This document shows, piece after piece, positions 11,001-22,983 of a DNA stretch of 64,000 nt (the first letter of the stretch is position 1; every line of letters begins with the position of its first letter). The notes beneath the pieces are model-generated. The model saw nothing but the letters and a program-made list of their open reading frames with translations, was not told the origin of the DNA and made no database searches. The stretch comes from Hevea brasiliensis (taxonomy: Eukaryota > Streptophyta > Magnoliopsida > Malpighiales > Euphorbiaceae): NCBI RefSeq assembly GCF_030052815.1, contig NC_079505.1, positions 81,198,330-81,262,329 on the forward strand, written 5' to 3'. Both the position numbers and the translations under genes were made by a program.

Positions 11001-11574
11001 TAATTTGCACATTTTCCTCCTATTTTTTGCTATTTAGATTTTGTACCACTATTTTAATTTTTCATGACATTTTCCAAGTGTAATATCTTTTATTTTTAAT
11101 GGACATTTAGGTCAAAAGACAACTCGGGGTGTCAAATGACCACAATGCCCCTGTTCGGGTTGCATTCCCGATTTTTCGGTAACACCGAGTTTTGTCATTT
11201 TTTCGATTTCCCATTTTTCTTTGTGCTAATTAATTAATTTTTCTTTCATATTTCTAATAATATTTATACTTCAATAGGTCTTTAATTATGTCTTAAAAAT
11301 ATTTTCCAGGGTTTCCCGCGGTCCAAGGCTAGTCAACGGTCCACGCCGCAACTTCCCGGTGCGGTCACCCATCACTACGGTTCTTGGCTCATTTAACTTG
11401 GTCACATTTCATTGCTATTATTTTTCCTTTGTTTTTCTTGCATTTTCTTTTCTTGTATTTCATTATTTTATGTCTCCTCATCCATATCTAAGTATAGTTC
11501 TAGGCATCCTAGCTGTCTGGATAACACTGGTCACTGGAACAGTAGAACGCACTATCGAACATAGGGGTGTTACA
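8013..11574 (-). repeat. Chromovirus 3' LTR (left copy)
   Basis: 3562 bp, TGTCACACCC...GGGTGTTACA on the plus strand. It is the longer, better-preserved copy. No coding content; the short open frames inside are chance. Next to its inner edge lies the polypurine tract. It is related to the solo LTR at 24600-28593. Confidence 0.9.
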
Positions 11575-11576
11575 AT

Positions 11577-11593
11577 TCTCCCACCCCCCTTAA
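11577..11593 (-). other. Chromovirus polypurine tract
   Basis: CTCCCACCCCCCTT on the plus strand reads as AAGGGGGGTGGGAG on the element strand, directly inside the 3' LTR, where plus-strand DNA synthesis would prime. Confidence 0.75.
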
Positions 11594-11639
11594 AATAAAT
11601 TTCACCTCGAAATTTTACTTGGCATCAGTTTCTGAACAG

Positions 11640-12961
11640 CTGTGGGTGCTGTCTCCTCATGTCCTCTTCACGTACCCAAGTAGCTTTCTGGCCTGAATGA
11701 TGGTTCCACAGCACTTAACTAGGTGTATCTGTTTATTCCTCAGCTGCTTCACCTCATATGCTAGAATTTCTATGGGTTCTTCCTCATATGAGAGGTCTAG
11801 ATTTACCTCAATTTCTTCAACTGATAGAACATGAGATGGGTCAGATCTGTACCTCCTTAACATGGACACATGGAAGACACTGTGTATCCTTTCTAGCTCT
11901 GGAGGTAATGCTAGTCGATATGCCAAAGGACCCACTCTTTCCAGAACCTCATATGGTCCGATGAAACGAGGACTCGGTTTCCCCTTTCTGCCAAATCTCA
12001 TAATTCTCTTCCAAGGAGAAACTTTAAGGAACACCTTATCACCCACTGCATATTCAATATCTCTTCTCTTCAGATCAACATAAGACTTCTGACAGTCTGA
12101 TGCAGCCTTGAGTCGATCTTTGATCAATCTAATATTTTCCTCTGTCTGTTGAATAATTTCTGGCCCAATCATCTTCCTTTCACCTACTTCATCCCAACAT
12201 AGGGGAGTTCTGCACTTCCTGCCATACAAAGCTTCATATGGAGGCATCCCAATGCTTGATTGGTAGCTGTTGTTATAAGCAAACTCAATCAAAGGCAAGT
12301 GTGTATCCCAACTACCTTCAAACTCAATCATACAAGCCCGTAGCATATCCTCCAATATCTGAATTAACCTTTCAGACTGGCCATCTGTCTGTGGGTGGAA
12401 TGCTGTGCTGAAGTTCAATCTAGTTCCTAGGGCTCTCTGAAGATTACCCCAGAGTCTAGAAGTGAACCTAGGATCTCTGTCAGATACAATCGATACTGGC
12501 ACTCCATGCAGTCTTATAATCTCATTTATGTACAATCTGGCCAATCTCTCCAGGCTATAGTCCATCCGGACTGGCAAAAAGTGAGCAGACTTGGTTAGTC
12601 TATCAACTACAACCTATACTGCATCATGACTATTCTGTGTCCTTGGAAGTCCCATCACAAAATCCATAGTTATCCGTTCCCATTTTCACTCTGGTACTGA
12701 CAATGGATGTAACAAACTAGCTGAAACTTGATGTTCTGCCTTTACTTGTTGACAAGTTAGGCATTTGGAAATAAATTTAGCTATATCCCTCTTCATACCC
12801 ATCCACCAGTAATGCTCTTTCAGCCCTCTGTACATTTTTGTTCCACCAGGGTGCATAGCAAAAGGAGACTCATGTGCTTCCTTCATAATGATCTGTCTCA
12901 ATTCCACATCATTAGGAATGCACATTCTGCCCTGATGTAGTAGTAAACCATCATCTCTCAC
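11640..12961 (-). pseudogene. Chromovirus integrase and chromodomain-like tail, broken
   Basis: From 12961 down is the integrase HHCC zinc domain (MHPGGTKMYRG, then KCLTCQQVKAEH). The catalytic core follows: the first Asp lies in VVVDRLTKSAHF (~12590-12625), just after an in-frame TAG. The second is in SDRDPRFTS and the Glu in HPQTDGQSER, within an open stretch of 306 codons (12577-11657). The C-terminal GPYEVLERVGPLAYRL and HVSMLRRY motifs are typical of Ty3/gypsy integrases. The last ~40 codons are out of frame with a chromodomain-like sequence because of a small deletion near 11707, so the predicted end is nonsense. The enzyme would have inserted element cDNA; this copy cannot make it. Confidence 0.85.
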
Positions 12962-12985
12962 AGAGAATTCAGGTTTCTTGCCTTG

Positions 12986-14561
12986 CTAGACTTTTTTCAG
13001 TAGCTTCTGATATTTATCATCATTCTGAGCAGCCATTCTGATCTGATCAATCAACACTGGCTGTACATGCCATGCAACCACTGTCTGTCCCTCATCATCA
13101 ATCTCCAAACAGGCATGCTGTGCTTTCAACTCATGTACCATGGACAAAGGAGAAACTTTGAGACTTGCCATAGTCTTGCGACTTAAGGCATCAGCCACCA
13201 CATTTGCTTTCCCTAGCTGATAGTTTATTAAGCAATCATAGTCTTTAATGAGTTCTAACCATCTCCTCTACCTCAAATCAATTCCTTCTGGGTGCCTAAA
13301 TACTTCAAACTCTTGTGATCTGTGTAAATGTAACATTTCTCCCCATACAAATAGTGTCTCCAGATCTTCAGAGCAAAAACAATAACTGCTAGCTCCAAAT
13401 CATGTGTTGGGTAGTTCCTCTCATGCAGTTTCAGCTAGCGTGATGCATAAACAATAACATTCCAATCTTGCATCAGTACACAGCCTAACCTATTGTGAGA
13501 AGCATCACTATAAACTGTATACTCTTTACCCGGTGTAGGTAAAGTAAGGACTGGAGCTTCAGTCAAACACCTCTTTAACTCATTAAAACTCTACTGACAG
13601 TTATCTATCTATTGAAATTTTACATCTTTTTCAAAGCAGCTTGGTCAGTGGAGAAGATAACATAGAAAACCCTTTCACAAATCGACGGTAATATCCAGCT
13701 AAACCCAGAAAACTGTAAATTTCTGTGATATTCCTGGGCGGCTTCCAATTAAGGACAGCTTCTACCTTATTGGAATCTACCTTGATCCCTTCAGCTGACA
13801 CAACATGTCCCAAGAAGGAGATTTCTTTCAGCCAAAATTCACATTTCGATAATTTGGCCTATAGCTGTTTCTCCCTTAAAGTCAGCAGTACAATCCACAG
13901 ATGTCTGTCATGCTCCTCTGCATTCCTCGAATATATTAAAATATCATCAATAAACACCACCACAAATTGGTCGAGATATGGTCTGAAGATAGTATTCATC
14001 AGATCCATAAAAGCAGCTGGAGCATTAGTTAACCCTAATGGCATTACCAGAAACTCATAGTGGCCATATCGAGTTCTGAAAGCAGTTTTTGGAATACTCT
14101 GTTCTTGCACTTTCAACTGATAATAACCATATCGCAAATCAATTTTGGAGAATACAGCTGCACCCTTCAATTGATCAAACAGATCATCAATGCGAGGCAA
14201 TGGATATCTGTTCTTTATTGTCACCTTATTCAATTTCCGGTAGTCAATACATAAGCGGAGAGTACCATCTTTCTTCTTAACAAACAATACTGACCTCCCC
14301 AAGTGACACACTAGGGCGGATGAAGCCCTTTTCAAGTAATTCTTGCAACTGTACCTTCAACTCCTTCAACTCTGCTGGTGCCATTCTGTATGGTGTTATG
14401 GAGATTGGATCCACACTAGGCATAACATTAATTTCAAACTGCACCTCTCTTTCTGGAGGTAATCCTGGCAATTCATCAGGAAATACGTTAGGAAAGTCAT
14501 ATACTGTAGGGATGTCCCTCAATGCTGGACTCCCCACTTGGGTATCTACCACATGTGCCAA
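12986..14561 (-). pseudogene. Chromovirus reverse transcriptase-RNase H, broken
   Basis: An N-terminal linker and RT entry (VFPDELPGLPPEREV, 14561-14277) shifts frame near 14290 into RT proper (14335-13859), with [16 protein letters not shown] and the catalytic FIDD motif (~13950). A further fragment (13813-13631) holds the [11 protein letters not shown] connection motif. RNase H at 13630-13200 survives only as short frames full of stops, ending in VADALSRK (13200). It is a dead polymerase of Ty3/gypsy type. Confidence 0.85.
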
Positions 14562-14568
14562 GTATGCT

Positions 14569-15374
14569 TCACACCCCCTTTCTGATCATTTTTCTGGCTA
14601 GTGTAGCCGAAATGATGTTTGATGGCAATAGCTGCCTCTCCCCATGTATTATCACATCACTGTACTGAGGGAGACCAAAAGTGACTGTCTTCAGCCTACA
14701 GTCAATCATGGCGTGATGCCTGGCTAACCAATCTATGCCCAAGATGATATCATAATCTCTGAAGGGCATTTCATTGAGATCAGACAGAAAAGTATGTCCT
14801 TGGATCACCAAAGGACAATCTCTATACATTCTATTAACCCTGACCTCTTGTTCTAGCGGACTTGTTACTAGCACTTCAAAGTCCATTTTCACACACGGAA
14901 CAGCAATGCAATCAATGATGCTAGTACTCACATAGGAATGGGTAGAACCCGGATCAAATAACACAAACACATCTTGATTAAAAGTTGAGAAGGTACCAGC
15001 CACAATATCAGATGTCTCGGCTTATTCTCTCTGTCTCATTACATAGACTCTGACTAGAGCACTACCTTGCTCTGATTGATTCACTGTGCCTTGGCTACCT
15101 GCTGGGCTACCTCTACCCCTGCCTCTACCTCTGCTAAGTGGTTGTGAACTTCTGGTGACAGGGCTCTGAACTGACCCTTCAGCAGTAGTAGGAGGTGGTC
15201 CAACTCTGTGAGTACTGGTGCAGTCTTTGGCAAAGTGTCATGTGCCTCCACAGTTATAACAGGCTCCTATGGCCTTGTAGCACACCCCACCATAATTTCT
15301 TCCACAAGTTTCACATTGGCGGGGAGGATAGGAACTTCTGGCACTCTACTGACCAGATAGAGGAGGTTTCTGTC
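14569..15374 (-). pseudogene. Chromovirus gag zinc knuckle and aspartic protease
   Basis: From ~15330 down, Cys-rich gag sequence (CETCGRNYGGVCY) precedes a CX2C zinc knuckle (~15262-15221), which is broken by a TGA inside it. The protease follows as an open frame of 144 codons (15003-14569) with the active-site motif FDPGSTHSYVS and the ILGIDWL flap motif. D-P-G in place of D-S-G is seen in some plant Ty3 proteases, so that position alone does not prove inactivity. Upstream, the gag is interrupted by the TRIM at 15384. Confidence 0.75.
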
Positions 15375-15383
15375 CTGAATATC

Positions 15384-15741
15384 TGTAATGGCCCGGCCCA
15401 CTAGTGATATTGTCCGCTTTAGGCCGAAGCCCTCACAGTTTTAAAACGCGTCAATAGGGGTTAGGAACCTCCATCTTATGAACCCAGCATCTCTCCCGTG
15501 TTTTGTCGATGTGGGATTTGCCTAGGGTGTTACAATCCACCCCCCTTATGGGACTCAGCGTCCTCGCTGAGGTTTGCCCCACCATCGTTCAAGGTTGCAC
15601 GCGGAGCGGCTCTGATACCACAAATGTAACGGCCCAGCCCACTAGTGATATTGTCCGCTCTGGACGGAAGCCAACCTCCATCTTATGAACCCAGCATTTC
15701 TCCCGTGTTTTGTCGATGTGGGATTTGCCTAGGGTATTACA
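15384..15741 (-). mobile_element. TRIM element, family 1, complete
   Basis: The left terminal repeat is 15384-15534 (151 bp) and the right is 15625-15741 (117 bp, with an internal deletion); both are TG...CA. The interior is only 90 bp. On the element strand it begins with the primer site TGGTATCAGAGCC (15620-15608) and ends with a purine tract (TAAGGGGGGTGGAT, 15548-15535). A perfect 5-bp target duplication ATATC flanks it (15379-15383 and 15742-15746). It has no coding capacity and so depended on enzymes of other elements. A rearranged copy of the same family lies at 47259-47661. Confidence 0.92.
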
Positions 15742-15746
15742 ATATC

Positions 15747-16189
15747 TTCGTCCCCATGGTTCTTCCTCTTGACTTTCCTCTTTATTTCTTTAACTCAATT
15801 CTTTCTAATTACATCTCTGGTAGTAAGTAGACTTACTACATAAATGCTCAGTGGAAAAATTCCCTTTCATATGGTCCACATAAGCATCGGATATATTTGA
15901 AAATCATTCCATGTAATATTCAAAAAACACCCTATCCATTCTTTCTAACCATAGAGGATCTTATTGTCCCTTGAACTCAATAGCCCCATATTTCATTAAT
16001 TTTGAATATTGCAATCATGATCCACTAACATTGTATAGATTGATCGATCACCCTCTTCCATAGTCAATTCGAGGATTTTAGACCTCTTAAACAAATAACA
16101 CAAGGAGATTTTCTTATTTATAATGTAATGTACTTTATGTATCAAACAATGACATTATGAAGAAAGAGTATTTAAATTTTTAAAAACTA
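15747..16189 (-). other. Remnant chromovirus gag/leader
   Basis: About 440 bp between the TRIM and the 5' LTR. The interior is far too short for a full gag, so most of it is deleted. No open frame or clear motif remains. Confidence 0.45.
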
Positions 16190-16205
16190 GCTCGATACCA
16201 CTTAA
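16190..16205 (-). other. Degenerate chromovirus primer-binding site
   Basis: On the element strand, GTGGTATCGAGC lies just inside the 5' LTR. It resembles the initiator tRNA-Met primer site TGGTATCAGAGC with two bases lost. Confidence 0.55.
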
Positions 16206-16208
16206 ACA

Positions 16209-19200
16209 TGTCACACCCTACCCTCCGTAAGGCATAACATGATGTAGTATACCTAATGAATTACCAAGATAACCCATTAAATATACTACAAGGAATTTTA
16301 AAACTTTTCTTACTTCTTTACTATTTATAGGTGTTAAAAATTTTTTTTTAACACATTTGAATAATTAACAATTTCTGTAAAAATTTTAGTAGAGTGTCAT
16401 CTGTATTTTGAATAAAACAGTTCTTGAAAAACCTATAAAAAGCACTTCAAATATTTGGTTCAATCTCTAACTCCAATATTCAACAAACACAATAAGTTTC
16501 TCAACAATTGCCAACTCATATGCACAATAATTTTTCAGTGTTTTCAAAAGCTGGAATAAAAGAAATATATCACAAAATTTACAAGTCAAAATAATTTACA
16601 AATATAATTTACAACTTCAATGTACAATTTTAATTTATAACTGCTCAAAACCAAGAACACTGTATACATACAGTGAACAAACATTACAATACAAAATGCA
16701 AAATATGGTATATTCAATATAGATGATCTCGCAATGAAAGCTATCACGAGCCAATGTCTACAACATTAACAAAATGCAACTTTAAATCATAAGCCATAAA
16801 TCATATAAACAGTGGATACTTAAAACCATAGTTAAATTCAAAGACAGTTAATGTCATAAAGAATTTAAACTCCATTTCACAATATCACAATAATTATCAA
16901 AAAATCACACACACAGCTTAATCATGTTCCAAAATCCAATTCAACCCAAAAGTCGATGGCTAGTGAGGAATTCAATTCATCTCAAAAGTCGATGGCTAGT
17001 GAGAAATAACATAGCTAGCTAGCAATAATATGAGTACTCATTCCACACACCTCAACACTAATTAATTCATCCCACTAGACAAGCTAGCGAGGAATTCAAT
17101 CAATATACATGATAGCTGTGGTTTCAAACTATTTACAATGCTTTTCAATCAATAAGTATCCATCAAATATCATTCAAATAATTTTTCACAATTTAAAATA
17201 ATGATATACAAATAGTCATAATTTATTTCAATTGAAAATTCAAAAGAAATAACAAACCTCTAATTGTTTCTTTCCAAACACATAATTTGAAGTGTTTTAG
17301 TACTCATTTAAATTGTCTCTAACAATAAGGTTCAATAATTAATTTATTGAATTCTATTATTTTCTTTAGTCAACAAAAAATGTTGACCCTCGATGGACTC
17401 TAGGTGAATTAGGTTTTAATGTTACCAATATGTCACATTTTATAGCCTTTTAGTATTTGTACATGTTACCAAATTTATTTTCTTATATATTGTATTTTAT
17501 TGCAATTTGCCAGATTTTGGTATTCTAATTTGACCTAGCCGGATGACCTAGTTCCCTCGGTTTTCGGGTTTCGTCAAAACTACAAACTTGTAGGTCTATG
17601 TCTTATTGCATGCGGGGCAAAATTTCAGGTCATTCTGAGTTGTGTAGACCAAGTTATGGTCAATTTACCAATGCTGGACAGAATGCATCAAAATAGTAGG
17701 TTTAGGTCATTTTTAGGTCACTTTTGGTTCGGCCAGTTTTTGGACCTGAACTTGTGCAAGCTATTTGACTTGCTTATGGTCATTTCTGGGCTTTTGTGTC
17801 TTCATAAGAATTGTAGATATATGTCTCAACTATTCTTGGTAAAAATTTCAGGTCAATTGGACTTGTTTTGAGTGAGTTATGGTCAAAATACTAACTACTG
17901 CCCAAATGGTAAATTTTCAGGCTTTTAAAGCACTAATCCGGATTTGGTCATTTTTCAAGTCACCTTCTAGGCAGAATTTTGGTAAGCTTCCTTCATGAAA
18001 GTTGGCACATTTTGTGCCTAGTTTCACCTCCAATTGGTCTCATACCAATTGGAGCCACACACTTAAGGTTCTAAGCCAAAACCTACACTGCCCTATTGCA
18101 CATTGTTCATCCTTTACCAATTACACATCCTATGCTTACCAAGTCACTCTTTCATGCCAATTCTGGTTTGTACCATAACATAAACACATTTAGCAACACA
18201 TTTTTGGTCATTTTGGCAGCTTATAACCATTCTCAATATGCACATTATAACCCAGAATTTTCCAAGTCCAATTACAACAATTAAACACATGAATGCACCT
18301 CATTGACATGTCCAAATTCAAACCTTTATACACACATACATGCTGCCATCCATAACAACATAATTCAACAATATAATTCCATAAACCAAACATGAAACAA
18401 TACATTTTGATCTTCTTCATAAGGCTGCCACAAGTTTACACATACCCATCAATTTCCACTTTCACTTTTCAAGCTTACAATTCAAACCTTACACATGGAA
18501 TTCAACTTCAATACAATTAAACATTTAAATCATCATCCAAACCACTATTTACATACAAGAAAAAGTTGTTCATGGTGAGTCCTCATGGTTGCCGAAATGT
18601 ACCCCTCCATTAATTTATCAAACATCAAAAATTCCTCCACAAAATAACTACCCACAACACCCATTCAAAGTTTAATGAAACAAGAATTAAAAATACATAC
18701 TTACTACTTTTGAAATTCTTCAAAACCTCACCAAAACTTAATTTTCTTGCTGCCTATCTACTGCCCAAGTTGTGTAGAATAACTTTGTGAAGAAATCAAG
18801 TGGAAAAGGGGCTTACTTCATACTTGCATGGAGGTTAGGAAGCTTTGGCCATGGTTGGCCGTCCATGGAGATTTTGTGAGTTTTTTTTTTTCAATTCGGC
18901 AAGGTGAGTGAGGTTGAAGAAGATGAGTGATTTGCTGTCCACAATATGTTTAATGGTCCACTTTAGTGGAGTTAGTGGAGCACTAATAGGATTAAAAACA
19001 TTTTTTATGTTAAACTTCCATAATTTGCATATTTTCCTCCTATCTTTTGCTATTTAGATTTTGTATCACTATTTTAATTTTTCATGACATTTTCCAGGTG
19101 TAATATCATTTATTTTTAATAAACATTTTGGTCAAAAGATAAGTCGGGGTGTCAAATGACCACAATGCCCCTGTTCGGGTTGCATTCCCGATTTTTCGGT

Positions 19201-19594
19201 AACACTGAGTTTTGTCATTTACTCAATTTTCCTTTTTTCTTTGTACTAATTAATTAATTTTTCTTTGATATTTCTAATGATATTTATACTTCAATAGGTC
19301 TTTAATTATGTCTTAAAAATATTTTTCAGGGTTCCTCGCAGTCTAGAGCTAGTCAACGGTCCACGCCGCAACTTCCCGGTGCGGTCACCCATCGCTATGG
19401 TTCTCGGCTCGTTTAACTTGGTTATATTTCATTGCTATTATTTTTTCTTTATTTTTCTTGTATTTTCTTTTCTTGTATTTCATTATTTTATGTCTCCTCA
19501 TCCATATCTAAGTGTAGTTCTAGGCATCCTAGCTGTCCGGACAACATTGGTCACTAAAACAGTAGAATGCACTACCGAACATAAGGGTGTTACA
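16209..19594 (-). repeat. Chromovirus 5' LTR (right copy)
   Basis: 3386 bp, TG...CA, homologous along its length to 8013-11574 but about 175 bp shorter. The loss is spread over many short deletions concentrated in the first ~1.2 kb. C-to-T/G-to-A changes relative to the left copy are common there. Its end abuts the AAGCC target duplication and the resumption of the Sirevirus frame. Confidence 0.9.
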
Positions 19595-20680
19595 AAGCCA
19601 ACTTTGTGATAAAGGTTTTGAGGGAAAGTTCACTTCTTCTCTTTTTATAATCAACAACTTAAATAATGACACATTGTTCATTGCCAATAGATCTAATAAT
19701 GTTTACTTGCTTGACATGAATAACTTTGAAACTAATCATGGTACATGTCTAGTGTCTTTTGATAATTCTAGTTATTTATGGCATAGAAGATTGGGACATG
19801 CAAGCATGCATACACTCTCAAAATTGTCTAAGAAATAACTTGTTAAAGGTTTTCCTAAGATTAATTATGAAAATGAATTTCAATGTAAGGCATGTGCACT
19901 AAGAAAGCATACAAGAGCATCTTTTAAATATAAAAAGATTGTTTCTACCACAAGGTTATTAGAATTGCTTCATCTTGATTTGTTTGGACCCATATCTCCT
20001 GCTAGTCTTGGTGGGAAGACATATGCTTTAGTTATTATTGATGACTATTCAAGATATACATGGACATTCTTCCTTGCTCACAAAGTTGAAACTTTTGAGA
20101 AATTCACATCTTTTAGTAAATGGTTCAAAATGAAAAAGGTTTTTGCATCACATCTATAAGGAGTGATCATGGAACTGAATTTGAAAATCATTAATTTGAG
20201 AAATATTGTGATAAACATGGAATCAACCATAATTTTTCAGCTCTTAGAACACCACAACAAAATGGGGTTGTAGAAAGAAAAAATAGGACTTTGCAAAAAA
20301 TGACAAGAACCATATTGAATGAAAATAATTTGCCAAAGTAATTTTGGGCTGAAGCTATTAATACTTCTTGCTATGTGTTGAATAGAATTTTGATTAGACC
20401 AATTTTGAAAAAGACCCCTTATGAGCTTTGGAAAGGAAGAAAACCAAATATTTCATATTTCAAAGCATTTGGATGTAAGTGCTATATCTTAAATAACAAG
20501 AAGGATAACTTGAAGAAATTTGATGCTAAATCCGATGAATGAATCTTTCTTCGGTATTCAACAAAGAGCAAAGCATATAGGCTATTTAATAGAAGAATGT
20601 TAGTTATTGAGGAAACTATTCATGTTTTGTTTGATGAGGTTAACCTTCTATTAGAAGGAAAGATGTTTTTGATGATAATA
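19595..20680 (+). pseudogene. Sirevirus integrase region, broken
   Basis: Continues in frame from 8012. A gag-pre-integrase/zinc region (WHRRLGHASMHTLSKL, then a CX2C pair) is followed by the integrase core: HLDLFGP with the first Asp, VIIDDYSRYTW, SDHGTEFEN with the second Asp, and PQQNGVVERKNRT with the Glu. In-frame stops occur at about 19836, 20193, 20341 and 20540, and there is a frameshift near 20157. The order and motifs are standard for Ty1/copia. It is not functional. Confidence 0.85.
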
Positions 20681-21653
20681 ATGAGCAGGTGTTTGGAAAA
20701 GGAAAAGTAAAATCAAGTCAAGAAATAGAACAAATTAATGACAAAGATGAAGAAACTCAAGGAGATACCACAATAGATGTCCATAATGCCAACAATGATC
20801 AAATAAATGAGGAAATGCCAAATTTTGAAGAATTACAAGTGAATGAACCCCAACATGAAGATTTACTTAAAGAATGGAGATTTCATAGAAATCATCCCCA
20901 AGAAGACATCATTGATGATCCATCTCAAAGGATGATGACTAGAGCACAATTGAGAAAATATTTTGGTAATGTTGTCTTTATTTCACAAATTGAACCTAAA
21001 TGTTTTGAAAAAGCTAAAAATGATGAAAGTTGGATTCTTGCCATGCAAGAAGAACTCAATCAATTTGAGAGAAACAAAGTTTGGAATTTGGTGCCTAAAC
21101 CTAAAAATCATTCAATTATTGGTACTCAATGGTTTTTAGAAACAAAGTGGATGAAAAAGGCAATGTTGTTAGAAACAAAGCTAGACTAATGGCTTAAGGC
21201 TACAACCAAGAGGAAGGTATTGATTTTGATGAAACCTTTGCTCCGGTTGCTAGAATTGAAGCTATTAGAATGTTGTGTGCCTTTGCATGTTACAAGGATT
21301 TTATACTTGATCAAATGGATATCAAGAGTGCATTTTTAAATGGTTATATTGATGAGGAAGTGTATATTGCACAACCTCCAGGCTTTGAAAATCATGAGCA
21401 TCCAAATCATGTTTATAAACTTACTAAAGCTTTATATGATTTAAAACAAGCTCCCAGAGCATGGTATGAAAGGCTTAGTAAATTCCTTTTACAAAATGAT
21501 TTCCAAAGAAGCAAAGTGAACACAACACTTTTTGTTAAGAAGAATCATAATGATATGCTCATTGTGCAAATATAGATTGATGATATAATTTTTGGTGCTA
21601 CTAAAGAATCTCTTTGCAAGAAATTTTCTAAGATTATACAGAATGAATTTGAG
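20681..21653 (+). pseudogene. Sirevirus reverse transcriptase, broken
   Basis: A linker rich in Glu/Gln/Asn precedes RT entry (MTRAQLRKYF, KNDESWILAMQEEL, NKVWNLVPKP). A stop at 21187-21189 and a frameshift follow. The RT core at 21270-21575 has QMDIKSAFLNGYIDEEVY and LYDLKQAPRAWYE. The catalytic motif is hit directly: the residue before I-D-D at ~21573 is a TAG, where Ty1/copia RTs have Y-V-D-D. The enzyme is certainly dead. Confidence 0.85.
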
Positions 21654-22520
21654 ATGAGCATGATGGGAGAGCTTACATTCTTCCTTGGACTTCAAATTAA
21701 GCACATGAAAGATGGCATCTTCATAAATCAATCAAAGGACATCAAGGATATATTGAAGAAATTTAAAATGGAAGATTTGAAGAGCATGGACACTCCTATG
21801 AGTTCAACAATTAAAATGGACAATGATGAAAAAGGTAAAAAAGTAGATACAAAGCTTGATAGAGGTATGATTGGCTCTATTTTGTATCTTACTGCATCTA
21901 GACCAGACATACATTTTAGTGTTTGCTTGTGTGCAAGATTTCAATCATGTCCAAAAGAATCCCATCTAAGTGCAGTTAAAAGAATCTTCAAATATCTCAT
22001 TGGCACACACTCAATTGGTTTATGGTATCCAAAATTTGAATCATTTAATCTTTTTGGTTATAGTGATTCAGATTTTACTGGAAGTAGATTGGATAGAAAA
22101 AGTACTTCAGGTACTTGTCAATTTCTTGGTTTTGCACTAGTTTCTTGGCACAGTATGAAACAAACTTCAGTGGCTCTGTCTATAGCTGAGGCTGAATATA
22201 TAGCTGCTGGTAGTTGTGTTGCTCAAATTTTATGGATGAAACAACAATTAGAAGATTTTGGTTTAAAATATAATCTTGTTCCAATTCGGTGTGACAACAC
22301 AAGTGCTATAAACTTGATCAAAAATCTAGTCCAACATTCAAGAATAAAACATATTGAAATCAGACATTATTTTATTAGAGATCATGTTCAAAATGGAGAT
22401 ATCAAAATTGAATTTGTTGCCTTTGAAAATCAACTTGCTGATATTTTTACAAAACCACTTAATGAGGAAACTTTTTGTAAAATTAGAAGGGAAATTGGCA
22501 TGAGTGAACCACTTGCTTAA
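21654..22520 (+). pseudogene. Sirevirus RNase H domain, open 288-codon frame
   Basis: An uninterrupted frame covers the RT thumb (FFLGLQIKH) and RNase H: GYSDSDFTG, the DRKSTSGT signature, SIAEAEYIAAG, CDNTSAINL and LADIFTKPL. The usual acidic positions are present. It ends at a TAA at 22518-22520, consistent with the natural end of pol. Although open, it has no start of its own and is downstream of many stops. The Copia element at 22984 separates it from the envelope-like ORF. Confidence 0.85.
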
Positions 22521-22983
22521 AATTTAATTCATATAGAATTGATATATCTGCATATTATCTAATGTGTGAGTAATTAACTGTGATATTAGTTTACTAAGAA
22601 AACTCTAAATAATAGTAGCTAACTTATTTTTGTACTCGTGAAATTAGTTTACTAAGTTGTATGCTACTGTTGTATGCCTAAAATTAGTTTACTGTATAGT
22701 GTACAGTTCAAATTCCAAACCAAAAAGTGATTGTGCTTTGAATTTTCTGCACGCCAATCAATGCTCTTACCCATTCATATTTTCTCTGCTGTTTCAGATA
22801 TATATATATATATATATATAGATACATTTGAAATAAAAATAAAATTCAAATAAGGTACACTAAAAGAGGGAAAGGGCGGGACTAAAGAAATCTTACCCAT
22901 TGCTATACGAAACCGTCACCTATCAATACTCTATTTTTTTTTCGCCATACTCGACTCTCTCTCTCTCCTCTGCATTGGTTTAT
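22521..22983 (+). other. Sirevirus spacer between pol and envelope-like ORF
   Basis: Non-coding Sirevirus sequence with an (AT)n run (~22799-22821) and a (CT)n run near 22955. It is interrupted at its end by the Copia insertion and resumes at 36903. Confidence 0.6.

Larger units (their letters stand above)
8013..19594 (-). mobile_element. Chromovirus (Ty3/gypsy) inserted in the Sirevirus pol
   Basis: The element is bounded by TG...CA ends and a perfect 5-bp target duplication AAGCC (8008-8012 and 19595-19599). Long LTRs (8013-11574 and 16209-19594) flank a 4.6-kb interior on the minus strand, in the order gag remnant, protease, RT, RNase H, integrase, chromodomain-like tail. Gene order and the post-integrase tail place it among chromoviruses (Tekay/Del type is likely from the large LTRs). 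All domains carry stops or frameshifts. Gag is largely deleted and also hit by a TRIM. Removing the element restores the Sirevirus frame, so it is the younger insertion. Confidence 0.92.

Noticed and set aside
21489..21731. Antisense frames over Sirevirus RT and RNase H
   Set aside because: Shadows of the sense-strand pol domains.
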